DNA of 64,000 nucleotides from Tolypothrix brevis GSE-NOS-MK-07-07A (GCA_019358985.1 JAHHIJ010000009.1:62001-126000), one strand, 5' to 3'; positions 26,776 through 37,428 are shown, counted from the stretch's first letter. The notes: generated by a model not told the origin, from the sequence alone. A program made the numbers and translations.

Positions 26776-27721
26776 ATGCGTGTTTGGAGCCTCTTTCTTG
26801 TGGCAGAGTAATGCCTAAGCGTCGCTGTAAAGCTTCTACAACTTCTTCTGCCGATTTCTGACCGAAGTTTTTGATTTCTAAGAGGTCTTCTTGGGTAAAA
26901 TCCAACAAATCTGCTACAGAGTTTACTTGTGCTCGTTTGAGACAGTTATAAGCTCGTACAGAAAGCTGCAATTCTTCGATGGGAATCTGAGCGGTTGGAT
27001 CGTCCGGGACATCAGAGTTTGTATCGACTGGATCGAGGGAGATATCTTTCAACGGATTGAATAAATCTACCAAGATAGCAGCAGCAGAGGAAAGTGCTTC
27101 TTGAGGTGAGATACTGCCATTTGTCCAAACTTCCAACAGTAGTCGGTCTTTGGGCATGGAGTTATCTCCACGGAAGTCTTCAACGCTATAATTAACTTTC
27201 CGCACTGGCATAAACACGGAGTCGATTTGGAGAAAGTCTAAAGATGTAGCTTCCTCACGTCCTCGCTCTACGGTGCGATATCCTTTGCCTTTTTCGATGC
27301 GGAATTCCATTTCCAGCTTTGCTCCCTCAGCGATGGTCGCTACATACTGGGTTTGGTCGATGACTTCTACTTCACTAGGCAAGTCAAAATGTGATGCAGT
27401 GATTGTGGCTGGACCTGTCACAAGTAACCGACCGATCTGGGGTTGAGAAGAATAGTTTTTCAGGATAACTTCCTTCATTTTCATGAGGATTTCCAGTACG
27501 TCTTCTCGCACACCCGGAACTGTGGCAAACTCGTGGGAAACCCCTGCAATCCGCACTGCGGTAACTGCTGTACCCTCTAGATTAGATAGTAAAACTCTTC
27601 TCAGGGCGTTGCCTACTGTTGTTCCCTGACCGCGCTCTAGTGGTTCTAAGACAAATTTACTGTAATGGTTCCGACTTTCCTCGGTATTAGATTCTACACA
27701 TTCAATTTGAAACTGCGGCAC
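26774..27721 (-). CDS. rpoA: DNA-directed RNA polymerase subunit alpha
   Basis: Alpha dimerises to nucleate RNA polymerase assembly. The 315-aa protein has the N-terminal dimerisation domain (FVLEPLERGQGTTVGNALRRVLLS, about 23-46) and the C-terminal helix-hairpin-helix domain (about 245-305: LSVRAYNCLKRAQVNSVADLL and LLEIKNFGQKSAEEV). That domain binds UP elements and activators. The length is normal for cyanobacteria. It sits between rpsK and rplQ, as expected. Confidence 0.97.
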   Translation of the reverse strand: MPQFQIECVESNTEESRNHYSKFVLEPLERGQGTTVGNALRRVLLSNLEGTAVTAVRIAGVSHEFATVPGVREDVLEILMKMKEVILKNYSSQPQIGRLLVTGPATITASHFDLPSEVEVIDQTQYVATIAEGAKLEMEFRIEKGKGYRTVERGREEATSLDFLQIDSVFMPVRKVNYSVEDFRGDNSMPKDRLLLEVWTNGSISPQEALSSAAAILVDLFNPLKDISLDPVDTNSDVPDDPTAQIPIEELQLSVRAYNCLKRAQVNSVADLLDFTQEDLLEIKNFGQKSAEEVVEALQRRLGITLPQERGSKHA

Positions 27722-27902
27722 GGAGTAGCCTCCCTTCTTTTAAGGTGCTGCTAAAAGGCAAATCAATTGCCTCGTCTTTATTTACTTAATACTTTGGAAC
27801 TTCAAGGAAGCTTTTTAATACCTGCCAATGTTGGTATTTGAAGCTTCACTCACAGATTGTGGACGATGCAGCTAAAATGCGATCGCCCAACAGCTAGAAT
27901 GT

Positions 27903-28298
27903 CTAAACTCGACGGCGCTTCGGCGGACGGCAACCATTGTGAGGAATTGGGGTAATATCCCGAATCAGTGTAATTTCCAATCCGGCTCCTTGCAGTGCCC
28001 GAATAGCGGTTTCTCTGCCCGCTCCCGGACCACTAACCATTACCTCAATTTGGCGCATTCCAGAGTCCATCGCTCGGCGTGCTGCACTTTCTGCGGCGGT
28101 TTGGGCTGCGAAAGGAGTTCCCTTTTTTGCTCCTTTAAAACCGCTAGAACCAGCACTTGCCCAGGAAATCACATCTCCGTTTTGATCGGTAATCGTGACA
28201 ATGCTATTGTTGAAAGTAGACTGGATATATGCCATTCCATTAGGAACGTTGCGTTTTTGCTTTTTGCTGCCACTTTTTTTAGTTGGTTGTCGCGCCAT
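27903..28298 (-). CDS. rpsK: 30S ribosomal protein S11
   Basis: The 131-aa protein has the S11 pattern [30 protein letters not shown] and the C-terminal signature [14 protein letters not shown] with [15 protein letters not shown]. It forms the mRNA exit platform with S6 and S18. It lies 51 bp after rpsM, and the spacer to rpoA is 181 bp. Confidence 0.97.
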   Translation of the reverse strand: MARQPTKKSGSKKQKRNVPNGMAYIQSTFNNSIVTITDQNGDVISWASAGSSGFKGAKKGTPFAAQTAAESAARRAMDSGMRQIEVMVSGPGAGRETAIRALQGAGLEITLIRDITPIPHNGCRPPKRRRV

Positions 28299-28349
28299 AA
28301 TATCGGTGTAGTTGAATAATGGTAATAGTTCTTGTCAGACAAAAGAAAC

Positions 28350-28730
28350 TTATTTGCCGGGAGCTTTCTTCTTACCTGCCACTGTCTGCCGTCTGCCTCG
28401 ACGAGTTCTGGCATTTGTACGAGTTCTTTGTCCTCTGACTGGCAAGCCCATCCGATGACGACGACCTCTGTAGGAGCCAATATCAATCAGACGCTTGATG
28501 TTCAGTCCCTCTAAACGCCGCAAGTCACCTTCTACTTGATAGTCGCTCTCGATGATTCCCCGTAGCGCTGCTACATCAGCATCACTTAAATCTTTTACAC
28601 GAATATCTGGATTTACACCAGTATTAGCTAATATTTCTTGCGATCTAGATAATCCAATTCCGTAGATATAAGTTAGACCAATTTCTACGCGTTTGTCGCG
28701 TGGAAGGTCTACTCCGGCAATACGTGCCAT
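28350..28730 (-). CDS. rpsM: 30S ribosomal protein S13
   Basis: The 126-aa protein starts [26 protein letters not shown], and its C-terminal basic tail contains the signature [15 protein letters not shown]13 sits in the 30S head and contacts S19, the P-site tRNA and bridge B1. It is between rpmJ and rpsK, the usual order. Confidence 0.97.
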   Translation of the reverse strand: MARIAGVDLPRDKRVEIGLTYIYGIGLSRSQEILANTGVNPDIRVKDLSDADVAALRGIIESDYQVEGDLRRLEGLNIKRLIDIGSYRGRRHRMGLPVRGQRTRTNARTRRGRRQTVAGKKKAPGK

Positions 28731-28831
28731 TTATTGCTTTCTCCCTATTGTTCTTGCCAGTACTGTTACTATCTTCGTGACGGTGATTTTTTCGTTTCAC
28801 CTAATTAATGTCATTGCTAGCAGTATCGATG

Positions 28832-28945
28832 CTATCCCTGACGTTGCTTGTGCTTGGGATTAACACAAATAACCATCACGCGCCCGCGACGTTTGATCAC
28901 GTTACACTTTTCACAAATTTTCTTGACTGAAGCTCTGACTTTCAT
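28832..28945 (-). CDS. rpmJ: 50S ribosomal protein L36
   Basis: A 37-residue protein reads [20 protein letters not shown], then [17 protein letters not shown], and stops at TAG. It keeps the zinc set CxxC...C...H (C11, C14, C27, H32), so it is the zinc-binding form. It lies in the infA-rpmJ-rpsM order typical of spc/alpha operons. Confidence 0.97.
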   Translation of the reverse strand: MKVRASVKKICEKCNVIKRRGRVMVICVNPKHKQRQG

Positions 28946-29059
28946 GCCGTTCTTAATTGACTCCAAATAGTAAATTATAGCATTTCTGGGTAATTTAGTC
29001 GGTTATTTTTTTGCTTAACACCTAATTTGGTGGTTTATGGTAAGATTCTCTACATATAC

Positions 29060-29284
29060 TTACTTTTTCCGCAGTCGATAAGTGATTCTACCCTTTGTTA
29101 GGTCGTAGGGAGTTAATTCCACTTTGACGCGATCGCCAGGTAAAATCTTGATATAGTTCCGGCGAATCTTACCAGAAATATGAGCCAGAACATTAAAGCC
29201 ATTATCCAGGTCAACGCGAAACATAGCATTTGGTAGGGACTCTGTGACAGTGCCTTCCATTTCAATCAAATCTTGTTTAGACAA
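29060..29284 (-). CDS. infA: Translation initiation factor IF-1
   Basis: The 74-aa protein is a single S1-type OB fold: [43 protein letters not shown] and [16 protein letters not shown]. It binds the 30S A site during initiation. It follows adk after a 301-bp spacer that contains G/C-rich repeats, and precedes rpmJ. Confidence 0.97.
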
Positions 29285-29419
29285 TTTATTTTTTCCTCAA
29301 TTCAACAGTCTCCCCCAACAGTTGGAGTAATTACATCTGCAAGAGAACACAATTTGGCGATTATATCAACAGTTTCTTAATATATTTTAGCGAAATTTTG
29401 AATTCATCCTGTCCTAAGG

Positions 29420-29575
29420 GGGAGTGGAGGATGGGGAAGCACTTCGTGCAGGGGAAAGGGGAAAGGGGAAGAAATATCTAGAATTCGTTTTTAAATAACT
29501 CTTTATCTCCATACCTTTGCCCCTCTTCAAATCCCTTGTCCCCTTGTGTCCTTGTCTCCTTGTCCTCTTGTCCCC
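29420..29575. repeat. G-rich / C-rich repeat in the adk-infA spacer
   Basis: GGGGAAAGGGGAAG units are followed by CTTGTCCCCTTGTGTCCTTGTCTCC units, an imperfect inverted repeat of the type found in recO. No gene is present in this 301-bp spacer. Confidence 0.7.
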
Positions 29576-29585
29576 ATGATTGAAA

Positions 29586-30143
29586 CTAAAAAGCGATTAC
29601 CTTCTTAAGTTCATTAGTGACTTCTTCTTGGGATTGATTACCATTGACGGTGAGAAGTTTTTGCCTCGAGCCGTAATAATCAATCAAAGGTGCAGTTTCA
29701 TTGCGATAAACTTCTAAGCGACGACGAATTACCTCTTCGGTATCATCTTTTCGTCCGCGCTCAAGTAAACGTGCTACCACTACATCATCTGGGACATCCA
29801 GATTGACCACCTTTTCACCGCTAGGAAGATCCATATGAAGCAGCAATTCCTGCAAAAAAACTGCTTGCGTTACTTTGCGAGGAAAGCCATCTAAAATCCA
29901 TCCAGACTTAATATCTGGTTGACTAAGACGCTCCTGCACTAGCTCCTGCATTAGCTGGTCGGGAACCAACTCGCCGCTATCAACGTAATTTTGAGCTTTG
30001 ATTCCTAAAAGGGTTTGCTCTTTCATTGCTTGACGCAAAATATCACCCGTGGAAATATGGGGAATATTGCAGTCGTAAGCTAAATTTTGAGCTTGAGTTC
30101 CCTTACCAGCTCCAGGCGGTCCCAAGAAGATTAATCGCGTCAC
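29586..30143 (-). CDS. adk: Adenylate kinase
   Basis: Adk catalyses ATP + AMP to 2 ADP. The 185-aa protein starts with GTG 30143 and has the P-loop FLGPPGAGKGTQAQ (residues 6-19), the AMP-binding STGDILR and the DGFPR motif (WILDGFPRKVTQA). It is the short-lid type, lacking the long zinc lid. It begins 2 nt after the secY stop, so the pair is probably coupled. Confidence 0.95.
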   Translation of the reverse strand: MTRLIFLGPPGAGKGTQAQNLAYDCNIPHISTGDILRQAMKEQTLLGIKAQNYVDSGELVPDQLMQELVQERLSQPDIKSGWILDGFPRKVTQAVFLQELLLHMDLPSGEKVVNLDVPDDVVVARLLERGRKDDTEEVIRRRLEVYRNETAPLIDYYGSRQKLLTVNGNQSQEEVTNELKKVIAF

Positions 30144-30145
30144 TA

Positions 30146-31456
30146 TTATTTCACCATTCCTTCATAGCGCTGAGAGATGACGTAAGTTTGGACTTGTTTT
30201 GCTGTTTCAATCGCCACACCAACCAGAATTAATAACGAAGTTGCGCCAATTCCTTTAAAAGTTGGCACACCTAAAGAGCTTTCTACAGCGGTGGGGATAA
30301 TTGCAACCAACCCCAAAAAGATAGCACCTAAAAAAGTTAGTCGATTCGTCACCCGCTCAATATACTCGCTCGTTGTTTTACCCGGACGAACGCCAGGAAT
30401 GCTAGAACCCATTTTTTTCAAGTTCTGCGCCACATCTACTGGGTTAAGAATCAACGAAGAGTAGAAATAGCTGAAGAAAACAATAGAAATGAGGTAAATC
30501 AGCGAGTATGCCCAAGGCGCAGAACCACCCGGACTCAAATAAGTGTTAACAATATTAATCAAGTCCGGATTTTTGGTGAAATTCGCCAGCAAAAGTGGCA
30601 AACTCAAGATGGCAGCCGCGAAAATAATCGGCATGACACCGCCCTGATTTAGCCGCAGGGGTAGATAGCTACGCTGCTCTGCCAAAACACGCCGACCGAC
30701 TTGACGACGAGCGGAAATAATGGGGATGCGCCGCGTTCCTTCTTGAACAAAGACAATCCCAACAATCGTTACCAAGAACACCAATACCAGTACAATTACA
30801 CGCCCGACTATTTCCCGACCGCCTACTTGCACCAAGTCGATGGTATCGCCCAAAGATTTTGGTAGTGAGGCGACAATGTTGACAAAAATCAACAAAGATG
30901 CTCCGTTACCAATACCTCGTTCGGTGATTAGTTCTGATGCCCACATAACGAACATAGAACCAGCCGTGAGAGCGATCGCTGTTTCCGCTACAAAAACCGG
31001 ACCGGGTTCTTTAGCAAATTGCTGTAAGAAAAATGCTGAGAACGCAGTACTTTGAATAATCGCCCAACCTAAAGACACATAGCGTGTAATTTGGGAAATT
31101 TTTCGCCGTCCAGCTTCACCTTCATTTTTCTGTAAATTTTCTAAAGCTGGAATCGCAGTTGTGAGCAATTGGATAATAATGGAAGCGTTAATGTAAGGCA
31201 AAATGCCCAAGGCAAAGACTCCCAAAGTAGAAAGTCCGCGTCCTGAGAATATGTCTAACAAGCCGAATATCGCGCTGTTGTTTTGGATAGCTTGACCAAA
31301 CAAGTCGCGATTAATTCCTGGCACCGGCAAAAAGATGCCCAGGCGAATCAAAATTAAAATACCGACGGTGACAAGCAGCCGACCTCTTAGTCCAGCGGCT
31401 TGCGCCATCTGCATAAAAGTTTCTTGAGCCGTTGGGGCTTTGTCTCGACTAATCAT
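30146..31456 (-). CDS. secY: Protein translocase subunit SecY
   Basis: SecY is the channel-forming subunit of the Sec translocon. The 436-aa protein has about ten hydrophobic helices, the plug-region sequence near IFGLLDIFSGRGLSTLGVFALGI, and the conserved loop RRIPIISARRQVGRR. Its C-terminal cytosolic loop carries GSSIPGVRPGKTT. It sits between rplO and adk as in most spc operons. The partner secG is at 12610. Confidence 0.97.
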   Translation of the reverse strand: MISRDKAPTAQETFMQMAQAAGLRGRLLVTVGILILIRLGIFLPVPGINRDLFGQAIQNNSAIFGLLDIFSGRGLSTLGVFALGILPYINASIIIQLLTTAIPALENLQKNEGEAGRRKISQITRYVSLGWAIIQSTAFSAFFLQQFAKEPGPVFVAETAIALTAGSMFVMWASELITERGIGNGASLLIFVNIVASLPKSLGDTIDLVQVGGREIVGRVIVLVLVFLVTIVGIVFVQEGTRRIPIISARRQVGRRVLAEQRSYLPLRLNQGGVMPIIFAAAILSLPLLLANFTKNPDLINIVNTYLSPGGSAPWAYSLIYLISIVFFSYFYSSLILNPVDVAQNLKKMGSSIPGVRPGKTTSEYIERVTNRLTFLGAIFLGLVAIIPTAVESSLGVPTFKGIGATSLLILVGVAIETAKQVQTYVISQRYEGMVK

Positions 31457-31592
31457 AAAGGGCTACCTTTGAAGTATGAAATGTGAAATGTGAAGTACGC
31501 TCGTCAGAAGTATAAAACGTGAAGTATGTATTTTTCATCCTTCATCCTTCATCCTTCTCCTTCGGAGACGCTTTGCGAACATCATTCATCAT

Positions 31593-32036
31593 TTAGATAA
31601 CTTCACAACTCCCACCAGCTGCCTCAATTTTGCTTCGAGCTTGGCTTGTGAAAGCTGCGGCTTTGACATTGAGTGCAACGCTTAATTCCCCATTGCCCAA
31701 AATTTTCAATGGTGCTTTGGCACTAGTGATAATACCTGATGCCTTTAAAGATACCAAAGTAACTTCTGTATTGGCAGGAAGGGAAGCTAGTTTCTCTACA
31801 TTAATCGTAGTGTAATTTTTACGATTAATAACTGGAAAGCCCTTTAACTTAGGGATACGGCGATACAACGGCTGTTGACCACCTTCAAATCCAGGTCGGG
31901 TGCTGCTACCAGAGCGAGATTTTTGACCCCGCATACCTAAACCAGCACTGGCACCTTGACCGGCAGAAATACCCCTACCTACACGCTTCTTGCGTTTTTT
32001 GGAGCCTTTTTGAGGACGAACATCATTTAGTCTCAT
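31593..32036 (-). CDS. rplO: 50S ribosomal protein L15
   Basis: The 147-aa protein has the Gly/Arg-rich N-terminal extension ([32 protein letters not shown]) and the C-terminal signature region [20 protein letters not shown]. It stabilises 23S rRNA late in assembly. The spacer to secY contains a short inverted repeat (CTCCTTCGGAGACGCTTTGCGAACATTC) that also occurs upstream of rplB. Confidence 0.97.
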   Translation of the reverse strand: MRLNDVRPQKGSKKRKKRVGRGISAGQGASAGLGMRGQKSRSGSSTRPGFEGGQQPLYRRIPKLKGFPVINRKNYTTINVEKLASLPANTEVTLVSLKASGIITSAKAPLKILGNGELSVALNVKAAAFTSQARSKIEAAGGSCEVI

Positions 32037-32104
32037 AATTTTGTTAATGGTTAATGGTCAATAGTCAATGGTCAATGAACTCTTGACTCTTGACTTTTGA
32101 CTTG

Positions 32105-32632
32105 TTAAATGTAGAGATTCTCAATAGGAACGCCTCTATCTTCGGCAACTTGGGCAAAGGTACGCAGGGTAGATAGGGCATTAACTGCGGCTCTAGCATT
32201 ATTGAGTGGATTGTTGGAGCCGAGTTGTTTGGCTAAAATGTTGCGAACTCCAGCTAACTCCAATACGGTACGGACAGCACCACCTGCAATTACCCCGGTT
32301 CCAGGGGATGCTGGTCGCATCATGACTTTTGCACCACCACCGGTACCATCAATAGGATGGGGAATGGAGTTAGATTTTGTCATAGGGATTTCAATCAGAT
32401 GCTTTTTGCCGTCGGCTACACCTTTTTTAACGGCACCAATTACATCTGAAGCTTTACCTACTCCCACACCAACTTGACCGCGTTCGTTACCAACGACAAC
32501 GATCGCTCGGAAGCTGAGTTTTTTACCTCCCTTAACGACCTTACTGACGCGTCGGATCTGAATCACCCGTTCTTGCCAGGTTGTCTCTTCTTTTTTGGCG
32601 CGTTTTGTTTTGTTTTTACGCTCGGTTGCCAT
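32105..32632 (-). CDS. rpsE: 30S ribosomal protein S5
   Basis: From ATG 32632 ([16 protein letters not shown]) the protein is 175 aa. The longer upstream frame reads through GGGCAAT repeats and is rejected. It has the S5 N-terminal signature [30 protein letters not shown] and the C-terminal domain [20 protein letters not shown]5 helps form the mRNA entry helicase region. It lies between rplR and rplO. Confidence 0.97.
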   Translation of the reverse strand: MATERKNKTKRAKKEETTWQERVIQIRRVSKVVKGGKKLSFRAIVVVGNERGQVGVGVGKASDVIGAVKKGVADGKKHLIEIPMTKSNSIPHPIDGTGGGAKVMMRPASPGTGVIAGGAVRTVLELAGVRNILAKQLGSNNPLNNARAAVNALSTLRTFAQVAEDRGVPIENLYI

Positions 32633-32639
32633 AATTAAT

Positions 32640-32705
32640 GCTATGTAGGTTGTTGGGCGATGGGCAATGGGCAATGGGCAATGGGCAATGGGCATTGGGC
32701 ATTTG
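32640..32705. repeat. GGGCAAT heptamer repeats
   Basis: About eight consecutive copies of GGGCAAT/GGGCGAT/GGGCATT lie in the rplR-rpsE spacer. A shorter run of the same unit occurs at 33726-33752. Confidence 0.85.
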
Positions 32706-32760
32706 TAATAACTCTTTTCCCTTTCCCCCTCTTCAAATTCCCACTAACCAATTACTAATT

Positions 32761-33123
32761 TTAGAAATTTAAGCCGGCTTCCCGTGCGGCATCGGCTAAA
32801 GCTTTGACGCGACCATGATATAAATTACCACCGCGATCAAAAACTACTTGAGTTATGCCTTTTTCGAGCGATCGCGCTGCAATTAACTTGCCGACTTGAG
32901 CTGATGCTTCCCGGTTAGAGCCTGAAGCCAAATTAGACTTCAAATCTGGTTCTACACTCGAAGCTGCCACAATTGTGTGATGCTTAGTATCATCAATTAC
33001 CTGAGCATAAATATGCTCGTTCGAGCGAAATACAGCTAACCGTGGACGTTCTTCAGAACCGCTTACTTTACCACGGACGCGTCGATGGCGACGCTGTTTA
33101 GATTCTTTGCGAGTAAGTTTCAT
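32761..33123 (-). CDS. rplR: 50S ribosomal protein L18
   Basis: The 120-aa protein starts [20 protein letters not shown] and contains [20 protein letters not shown] and [26 protein letters not shown], the L18 family pattern. It binds 5S rRNA with L5. It begins 2 nt after the rplF stop. Confidence 0.97.
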   Translation of the reverse strand: MKLTRKESKQRRHRRVRGKVSGSEERPRLAVFRSNEHIYAQVIDDTKHHTIVAASSVEPDLKSNLASGSNREASAQVGKLIAARSLEKGITQVVFDRGGNLYHGRVKALADAAREAGLNF

Positions 33124-33125
33124 TT

Positions 33126-33671
33126 TTACTTCTTACCTTTACCAGTCTTACCAGCTTTACGTCTGACCACTTCACCGGCGTAGCGAATACCTTTACCCTT
33201 ATAAGGTTCTGGTCGGCGAACTTCGCGAATTTTCGCTGCGGTGTTACCTACTATTTCTTTGTCATACCCGCTAACGATGACGTTAGTGGTACCTTCAACT
33301 GCAAACTGAATTCCGTCTGGTGGGGGAATTTGAACTTGATGGCTATAACCCATATTCAAGACTAGATTACGACCTTGAAGTTGCGCCCTATAACCTACCC
33401 CTTGAATTTCCAACCGACGTTGAAAACCTGTGGAAACTCCTTCTACCATGTTGGCAACTAAGGTACGGCATAAACCGTGTAGCTGCCGAGATGTGCGGGA
33501 ATCATCGCGCCGATTTACTTGTAATATTTCCCCATCTTGAGAGACACTCACATTAGTCGGCAGATCGCGAGAAAGTTCACCTTTGGGACCTTTCACCACA
33601 ACTTTTGTGCCGTCAATTGTTATTTCTACTTTGGCAGGGACTGTAATTGGACGTTTACCAATTCGAGACAT
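33126..33671 (-). CDS. rplF: 50S ribosomal protein L6
   Basis: The 181-aa protein starts [21 protein letters not shown] and has the C-terminal signature [25 protein letters not shown]. It is made of two related alpha/beta domains near the factor-binding site. It lies between rpsH (152-bp spacer with heptamer repeats) and rplR. Confidence 0.97.
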   Translation of the reverse strand: MSRIGKRPITVPAKVEITIDGTKVVVKGPKGELSRDLPTNVSVSQDGEILQVNRRDDSRTSRQLHGLCRTLVANMVEGVSTGFQRRLEIQGVGYRAQLQGRNLVLNMGYSHQVQIPPPDGIQFAVEGTTNVIVSGYDKEIVGNTAAKIREVRRPEPYKGKGIRYAGEVVRRKAGKTGKGKK

Positions 33672-33683
33672 AATTTTTTATCC

Positions 33684-33815
33684 TTTGTTATTTGTTAGTT
33701 GTTGGTTGTTGGTTGTTATTTGTTGAGCAATGGGCATTGGGCAATGGGCATTGGTAATAATTCTTTCCCCTTTCCCCCTCTTCAAATTCCCACTAACTAC
33801 TAACCACTAACTACT
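33684..33815. repeat. Short tandem repeats, rpsH-rplF spacer
   Basis: The spacer holds GTTAGTTGTTGGTTGTTGG, then GGGCATTGGGCAATGGGCATT, then CCCCTTTCCCCCTC and ACTAACTACTAACC units. Nearly the whole 150-bp spacer is repeat. Confidence 0.8.
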
Positions 33816-33822
33816 AACTTTT

Positions 33823-34224
33823 TTACCAAACGTAGCAAAGCACTTCACCACCCAAGTTTTGACGTCGCGCTTCGCGATCGGTCATAATGCCACTGGATGT
33901 AGAAATAATGGCAATGCCAATACCACCTAGTACCCGTGGTAATTCTTTTTTGTTGGAGTAAACTCGCAAGCCTGGTTTGCTCACTCGCTTTAAAGCGGTA
34001 ATTAGAGGCTGGCGATTTTTACCCTTGTATTTCAGGGCAATCACCAAGTTACGCTTTACTCCATCTTCTGCTTCTTCGTATTCGGAAATAAAGCCTTCTT
34101 CACGAAGCACTTTAGCAATACTACGGGTTGTTTTTGTCGCTGGCACTAGTGTCTGTTGATGCCTCGCCATAGTAGCATTGCGGATGCGCGTCAGCATATC
34201 TGCAATTGTGTCGTTAGCCGCCAT
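33823..34224 (-). CDS. rpsH: 30S ribosomal protein S8
   Basis: The 133-aa protein starts [17 protein letters not shown] and ends with the signature [31 protein letters not shown]. It binds the 16S central domain and, in E. coli, represses the spc operon at the rplE start. It follows rplE directly: rpsN (S14) is absent between them, as is usual in cyanobacteria. Confidence 0.97.
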   Translation of the reverse strand: MAANDTIADMLTRIRNATMARHQQTLVPATKTTRSIAKVLREEGFISEYEEAEDGVKRNLVIALKYKGKNRQPLITALKRVSKPGLRVYSNKKELPRVLGGIGIAIISTSSGIMTDREARRQNLGGEVLCYVW

Positions 34225-34245
34225 CGTTCCCTCGTATAACTGAAC

Positions 34246-34794
34246 TTATTGATCGCGAAAGGGCATTCCCATTTCTTTGAGTAACGCGCGTCCCTCTTCG
34301 TCATTTTTTGCGCTGGTGATGATGGAAATATCCATACCACGTACTTGATCGATGCTGTCGTACTCGACTTCTGGAAAAATTAGCTGTTCTCTGACGCCGA
34401 GAGTGTAATTTCCCCGACCATCAAAGCTTTTGGGACTAATGCCGCGAAAGTCTCTAATTCTAGGCAAAGAAAGGCTGATCAGTCGGTCGATAAAGGCGTA
34501 CATTCGTTCGCCTCTAAGTGTCACCATGATTCCAACAGGCATTCCTTGACGAATTTTGAAGCCAGCGATCGCCTTTTTCGCTCGTGTGACTACCGGTTTT
34601 TGACCTGTAATCACGGCAATTTCATTTAATGAGGCTTCTAATGCTTTCGCGTTGGAAGCTGCTTCCCCCAATCCCCGGTTCACCGTAATTTTTAGTAACT
34701 TCGGTACTTGATGAATGTTGGTATATTGAAACTGATTCATCAGTTTGGGAACGATTGTCTCTTGGTATAAATTTTTGAGTCTTGTTGGCGCCAT
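34246..34794 (-). CDS. rplE: 50S ribosomal protein L5
   Basis: The 182-aa protein has the L5 N-terminal signature [18 protein letters not shown] and [25 protein letters not shown], and ends [14 protein letters not shown]. It binds 5S rRNA and contacts P-site tRNA. It is 21 bp upstream of rpsH. Confidence 0.97.
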   Translation of the reverse strand: MAPTRLKNLYQETIVPKLMNQFQYTNIHQVPKLLKITVNRGLGEAASNAKALEASLNEIAVITGQKPVVTRAKKAIAGFKIRQGMPVGIMVTLRGERMYAFIDRLISLSLPRIRDFRGISPKSFDGRGNYTLGVREQLIFPEVEYDSIDQVRGMDISIITSAKNDEEGRALLKEMGMPFRDQ

Positions 34795-34898
34795 ATTTTT
34801 TTTCCTGTTTATCCCTGGTCTTGGTCAGGGGAAAAGAAGTTATGAGTTTTGAGTTATGAGTTAAAGCTAACTCTTAACTCCTTACTCGTGACTTCTGA

Positions 34899-35249
34899 CT
34901 ATTTATCAAGTATCTCGCCGGTTTTCTTTAACATCCGTACCTTCTTCCCTTCTTGGGTTGTGGTGTAGCAGATGCGACTAGCAACGTTTTGCTTAGTTGA
35001 ATAAAGCATTACGTTGGAACTATGAATTGGGAATTCTTGGGTAAGAATGCGTCCCGATTCGCCTTCGGCTTGGGGTTTGACGTGCTTAGTTTTAATGTTG
35101 ACGCCTTTGACAATGACTTGACTAACTTGGGGAAGTGCTGTGACTATTTCACCAACTTTGCCTTTGTCTTTACCGGCAATCACTTGCACGGTGTCGCCAG
35201 TTTTGACGTGCATTTTATGGAAAACTTTAGGTTTCGGCTGTTTTGCCAT
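34899..35249 (-). CDS. rplX: 50S ribosomal protein L24
   Basis: The 116-aa protein has the KOW motif [22 protein letters not shown] (about 15-36) followed by [20 protein letters not shown], the L24 pattern. It is an assembly initiator for the 50S subunit. Its start codon overlaps the rplN stop by one base. Confidence 0.97.
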   Translation of the reverse strand: MAKQPKPKVFHKMHVKTGDTVQVIAGKDKGKVGEIVTALPQVSQVIVKGVNIKTKHVKPQAEGESGRILTQEFPIHSSNVMLYSTKQNVASRICYTTTQEGKKVRMLKKTGEILDK

Positions 35250-35623
35250 TACAGCACCTCCGGAGCCAAAGAAACGATTTTGGTAAAGTTTTTCTCGCGC
35301 AATTCCCGTGCTACTGGTCCGAAAACCCGCGTACCTCTGGGATTACCATCTTTGTTGATGATTACTGCGGCGTTGTCGTCAAAGCGGATACTCATACCGC
35401 TATCACGGCTCATGGCTTTGCGGGTACGGACAATAACCGCTTCCACAACATCAGATTTTTTTACTGCCATGTTAGGAATGGCATCTTTAACAACGGCAAT
35501 AATTTTATCACCGACGCCGCCATAACGACGGTTTCCTCCGCCTCCGCCTAAAACGCGGATGCACATTAATTTGCGGGCGCCGCTATTATCTGCGACATTG
35601 AGGTAGGTCTGGGATTGAATCAC
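35249..35623 (-). CDS. rplN: 50S ribosomal protein L14
   Basis: The 124-aa protein starts with GTG 35623 ([20 protein letters not shown]). It contains the signature region [20 protein letters not shown] and [26 protein letters not shown]. It sits at the subunit interface (bridges B5 and B8). It lies between rpsQ and rplX. Confidence 0.97.
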   Translation of the reverse strand: MIQSQTYLNVADNSGARKLMCIRVLGGGGGNRRYGGVGDKIIAVVKDAIPNMAVKKSDVVEAVIVRTRKAMSRDSGMSIRFDDNAAVIINKDGNPRGTRVFGPVARELREKNFTKIVSLAPEVL

Positions 35624-35664
35624 AATTTTTCTTCCTTGTGAGGTTGTTAGTTTTCTAACAACTA

Positions 35665-35916
35665 TTACGTTATAGCTTTAGTGTTCAGGATTTCTGTGAC
35701 TTGCCAGCGCTTGGTTTTGCTCAGGGGTCGAGTTTCCTGAATGCGAACGCGATCGCCCACTTTACATTTGTTTTCTTCGTCGTGGACTTTATAGCGCTGG
35801 GTATTCACTACAATCTTGCCGTACTTGGGGTGAGGAGCGCGGTTTTCAATGGCGACTACCACCGTTTTCTGCATTTTGTCGCTCACTACCAAACCAACTC
35901 TTTCTTTGACTGCCAT
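35665..35916 (-). CDS. rpsQ: 30S ribosomal protein S17
   Basis: The 83-aa protein has the S17 OB-fold pattern [21 protein letters not shown] and the signature [18 protein letters not shown]. It is 6 nt downstream of rpmC and 41 nt upstream of rplN. Confidence 0.97.
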   Translation of the reverse strand: MAVKERVGLVVSDKMQKTVVVAIENRAPHPKYGKIVVNTQRYKVHDEENKCKVGDRVRIQETRPLSKTKRWQVTEILNTKAIT

Positions 35917-35922
35917 AATCTC

Positions 35923-36150
35923 CTACTTTTCTTCTTTAACCAATTCAGTTGCTTGTTGTTTGCGCTCTGTTTCTACTGTCAGCAACTGGGCTAAACGGTG
36001 TCGAGCATGTTTGAATTGATGGGGTTTTTCTAATTGTCTGGTTGCTTTTTGCAAACGCAATTGAAATAGGTGCTTTTTCACAGCAAGAATTTCATCAGAC
36101 AATTTTTCGTCACTTAATTCTCTTGCTTCTGAAACTTTAGGCAGAGGCAT
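35923..36150 (-). CDS. rpmC: 50S ribosomal protein L29
   Basis: The 75-aa helical protein has the L29 pattern with [20 protein letters not shown] and [17 protein letters not shown]. It lies near the peptide exit tunnel. It begins 3 nt after the rplP stop. The C-terminus has an extra Lys/Glu tail. Confidence 0.95.
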   Translation of the reverse strand: MPLPKVSEARELSDEKLSDEILAVKKHLFQLRLQKATRQLEKPHQFKHARHRLAQLLTVETERKQQATELVKEEK

Positions 36151-36153
36151 GAC

Positions 36154-36579
36154 TTACTCCTGCGGCTCCGATTCGGAGCGTGTAATGAACTTAGTTTTAA
36201 TTGGTAACTTAAAAGCTGCCAAGCGCATGGCTTCGCGAGCGATTTCTTCAGTAACGCCAGCAATTTCAAATAAAATCCGTCCTGGCTTGACGACTGCTAC
36301 CCAAAATTCCGGCGAACCTTTACCGGAACCCATCCGAGTTTCTGCGGGACGCATGGTTACAGGTTTGTCTGGGAAAATACGAATCCAGATTTTACCACCC
36401 CGACGGATATAACGAGTCATTGCTCGGCGAGAAGCCTCTATTTGTCGAGAGGTGATCCAAGCTGGTTCTTGTGCTTGGAGGGCAAAATCGCCAAAATTCA
36501 GGCTGCTACCACGGGTAGCTACACCGCACATCCGTCCGCGTTGTTGTTTGCGGAATTTAGTTCTTCTAGGACTTAACAT
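36154..36579 (-). CDS. rplP: 50S ribosomal protein L16
   Basis: The 141-aa protein starts [20 protein letters not shown]. It has the signatures [20 protein letters not shown] and [21 protein letters not shown]. It helps position the A-site tRNA elbow. Upstream is rpsC, across a 93-bp repeat-filled spacer. Confidence 0.97.
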   Translation of the reverse strand: MLSPRRTKFRKQQRGRMCGVATRGSSLNFGDFALQAQEPAWITSRQIEASRRAMTRYIRRGGKIWIRIFPDKPVTMRPAETRMGSGKGSPEFWVAVVKPGRILFEIAGVTEEIAREAMRLAAFKLPIKTKFITRSESEPQE

Positions 36580-36580
36580 G

Positions 36581-36672
36581 ACTTGTTAGTTGTTGGTTGT
36601 TAGTTGTTGGTTGTTAGTTGTTGGTTGTTAGTTGTTAGTTATTACCACTAACCAATAACCACTAACCACTAA
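36581..36672. repeat. Short tandem repeats, rpsC-rplP spacer
   Basis: About seven copies of GTTAGTTGTTGGTT are followed by the complementary ACTAACCAATAACCACTAACC, filling the entire spacer. Confidence 0.85.
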
Positions 36673-37428
36673 CTATCCTTCATTTGAACGATCTTCAAAT
36701 TGTTGGCGACGTCGTTGTTGTTGACGACGACGAGGTTCGCGATCTCTGGTTGTTGGTTGGGAAGGAGTTTCTTCCTGTCCGGGAATAATTTCTCCTTTAA
36801 ACACCCACACTTTGATACCGAGAATGCCGTAAATGGTTTTTGCGGTACAGCAAGAGTAGTCAATATCAGCCCGTAAGGTATGTAGAGGTACTCTACCTTC
36901 ACGAGTCCATTCTGTCCGGGCAATTTCTGCACCGTTGAGCCGACCGCCAACTTGAATTTTAATGCCTTGCACACCAGCGCGTTGAGCACGTTGGATGGAT
37001 TGACGCACTACCCGACGGAAGGAAACGCGGCGTTCCAATTGTTGCGCGATGTATTCCGCAATCAAGTAAGCATCGGCATCAACTCGTTGTACTTCAACTA
37101 CGTTAATGCGAATTTGGCGATTGCCGCCTAACAAATCTTGCAGTCCGGTACGCAATGCTTCAATACCTTGTCCGCCTCGACCTACAACTACACCCGGTCG
37201 AGCCGTGCGTACTTCTAAGTCGATTTGGTCTGCTTTGCGCTCAATTCGTACTTCCGAGATGCCAGCGTTGTTTTGAGCGTATCTACCCAGCTTTTTTTCT
37301 ATGTAGTTACGCAGTTTGTAGTCTTCTTGAAGAAGTTCTGGATAACGGTCAGGAACGGCAAACCAACGTGATTGGTGTTCTTGAGTAATACCCAGTCGAA
37401 AACCGACTGGATGAATTTTTTGTCCCAC
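36673..37428 (-). CDS. rpsC: 30S ribosomal protein S3
   Basis: The 251-aa protein starts with GTG 37428 ([21 protein letters not shown]). It has the KH domain ([21 protein letters not shown]) and the C-terminal S3 domain, including [20 protein letters not shown]. The C-terminus is extended by a Gln/Arg-rich tail of about 20 residues ([16 protein letters not shown]). S3 lines the mRNA entry channel. It lies between rplV and rplP. Confidence 0.97.
   Translation of the reverse strand: MGQKIHPVGFRLGITQEHQSRWFAVPDRYPELLQEDYKLRNYIEKKLGRYAQNNAGISEVRIERKADQIDLEVRTARPGVVVGRGGQGIEALRTGLQDLLGGNRQIRINVVEVQRVDADAYLIAEYIAQQLERRVSFRRVVRQSIQRAQRAGVQGIKIQVGGRLNGAEIARTEWTREGRVPLHTLRADIDYSCCTAKTIYGILGIKVWVFKGEIIPGQEETPSQPTTRDREPRRRQQQRRRQQFEDRSNEG

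Noticed and set aside
34225-34245. Missing rpsN (S14) between rplE and rpsH, and missing rpmD (L30) near rpsE-rplO
   Set aside because: Not an anomaly: as far as I recall, cyanobacterial superoperons usually lack these two genes at these places.
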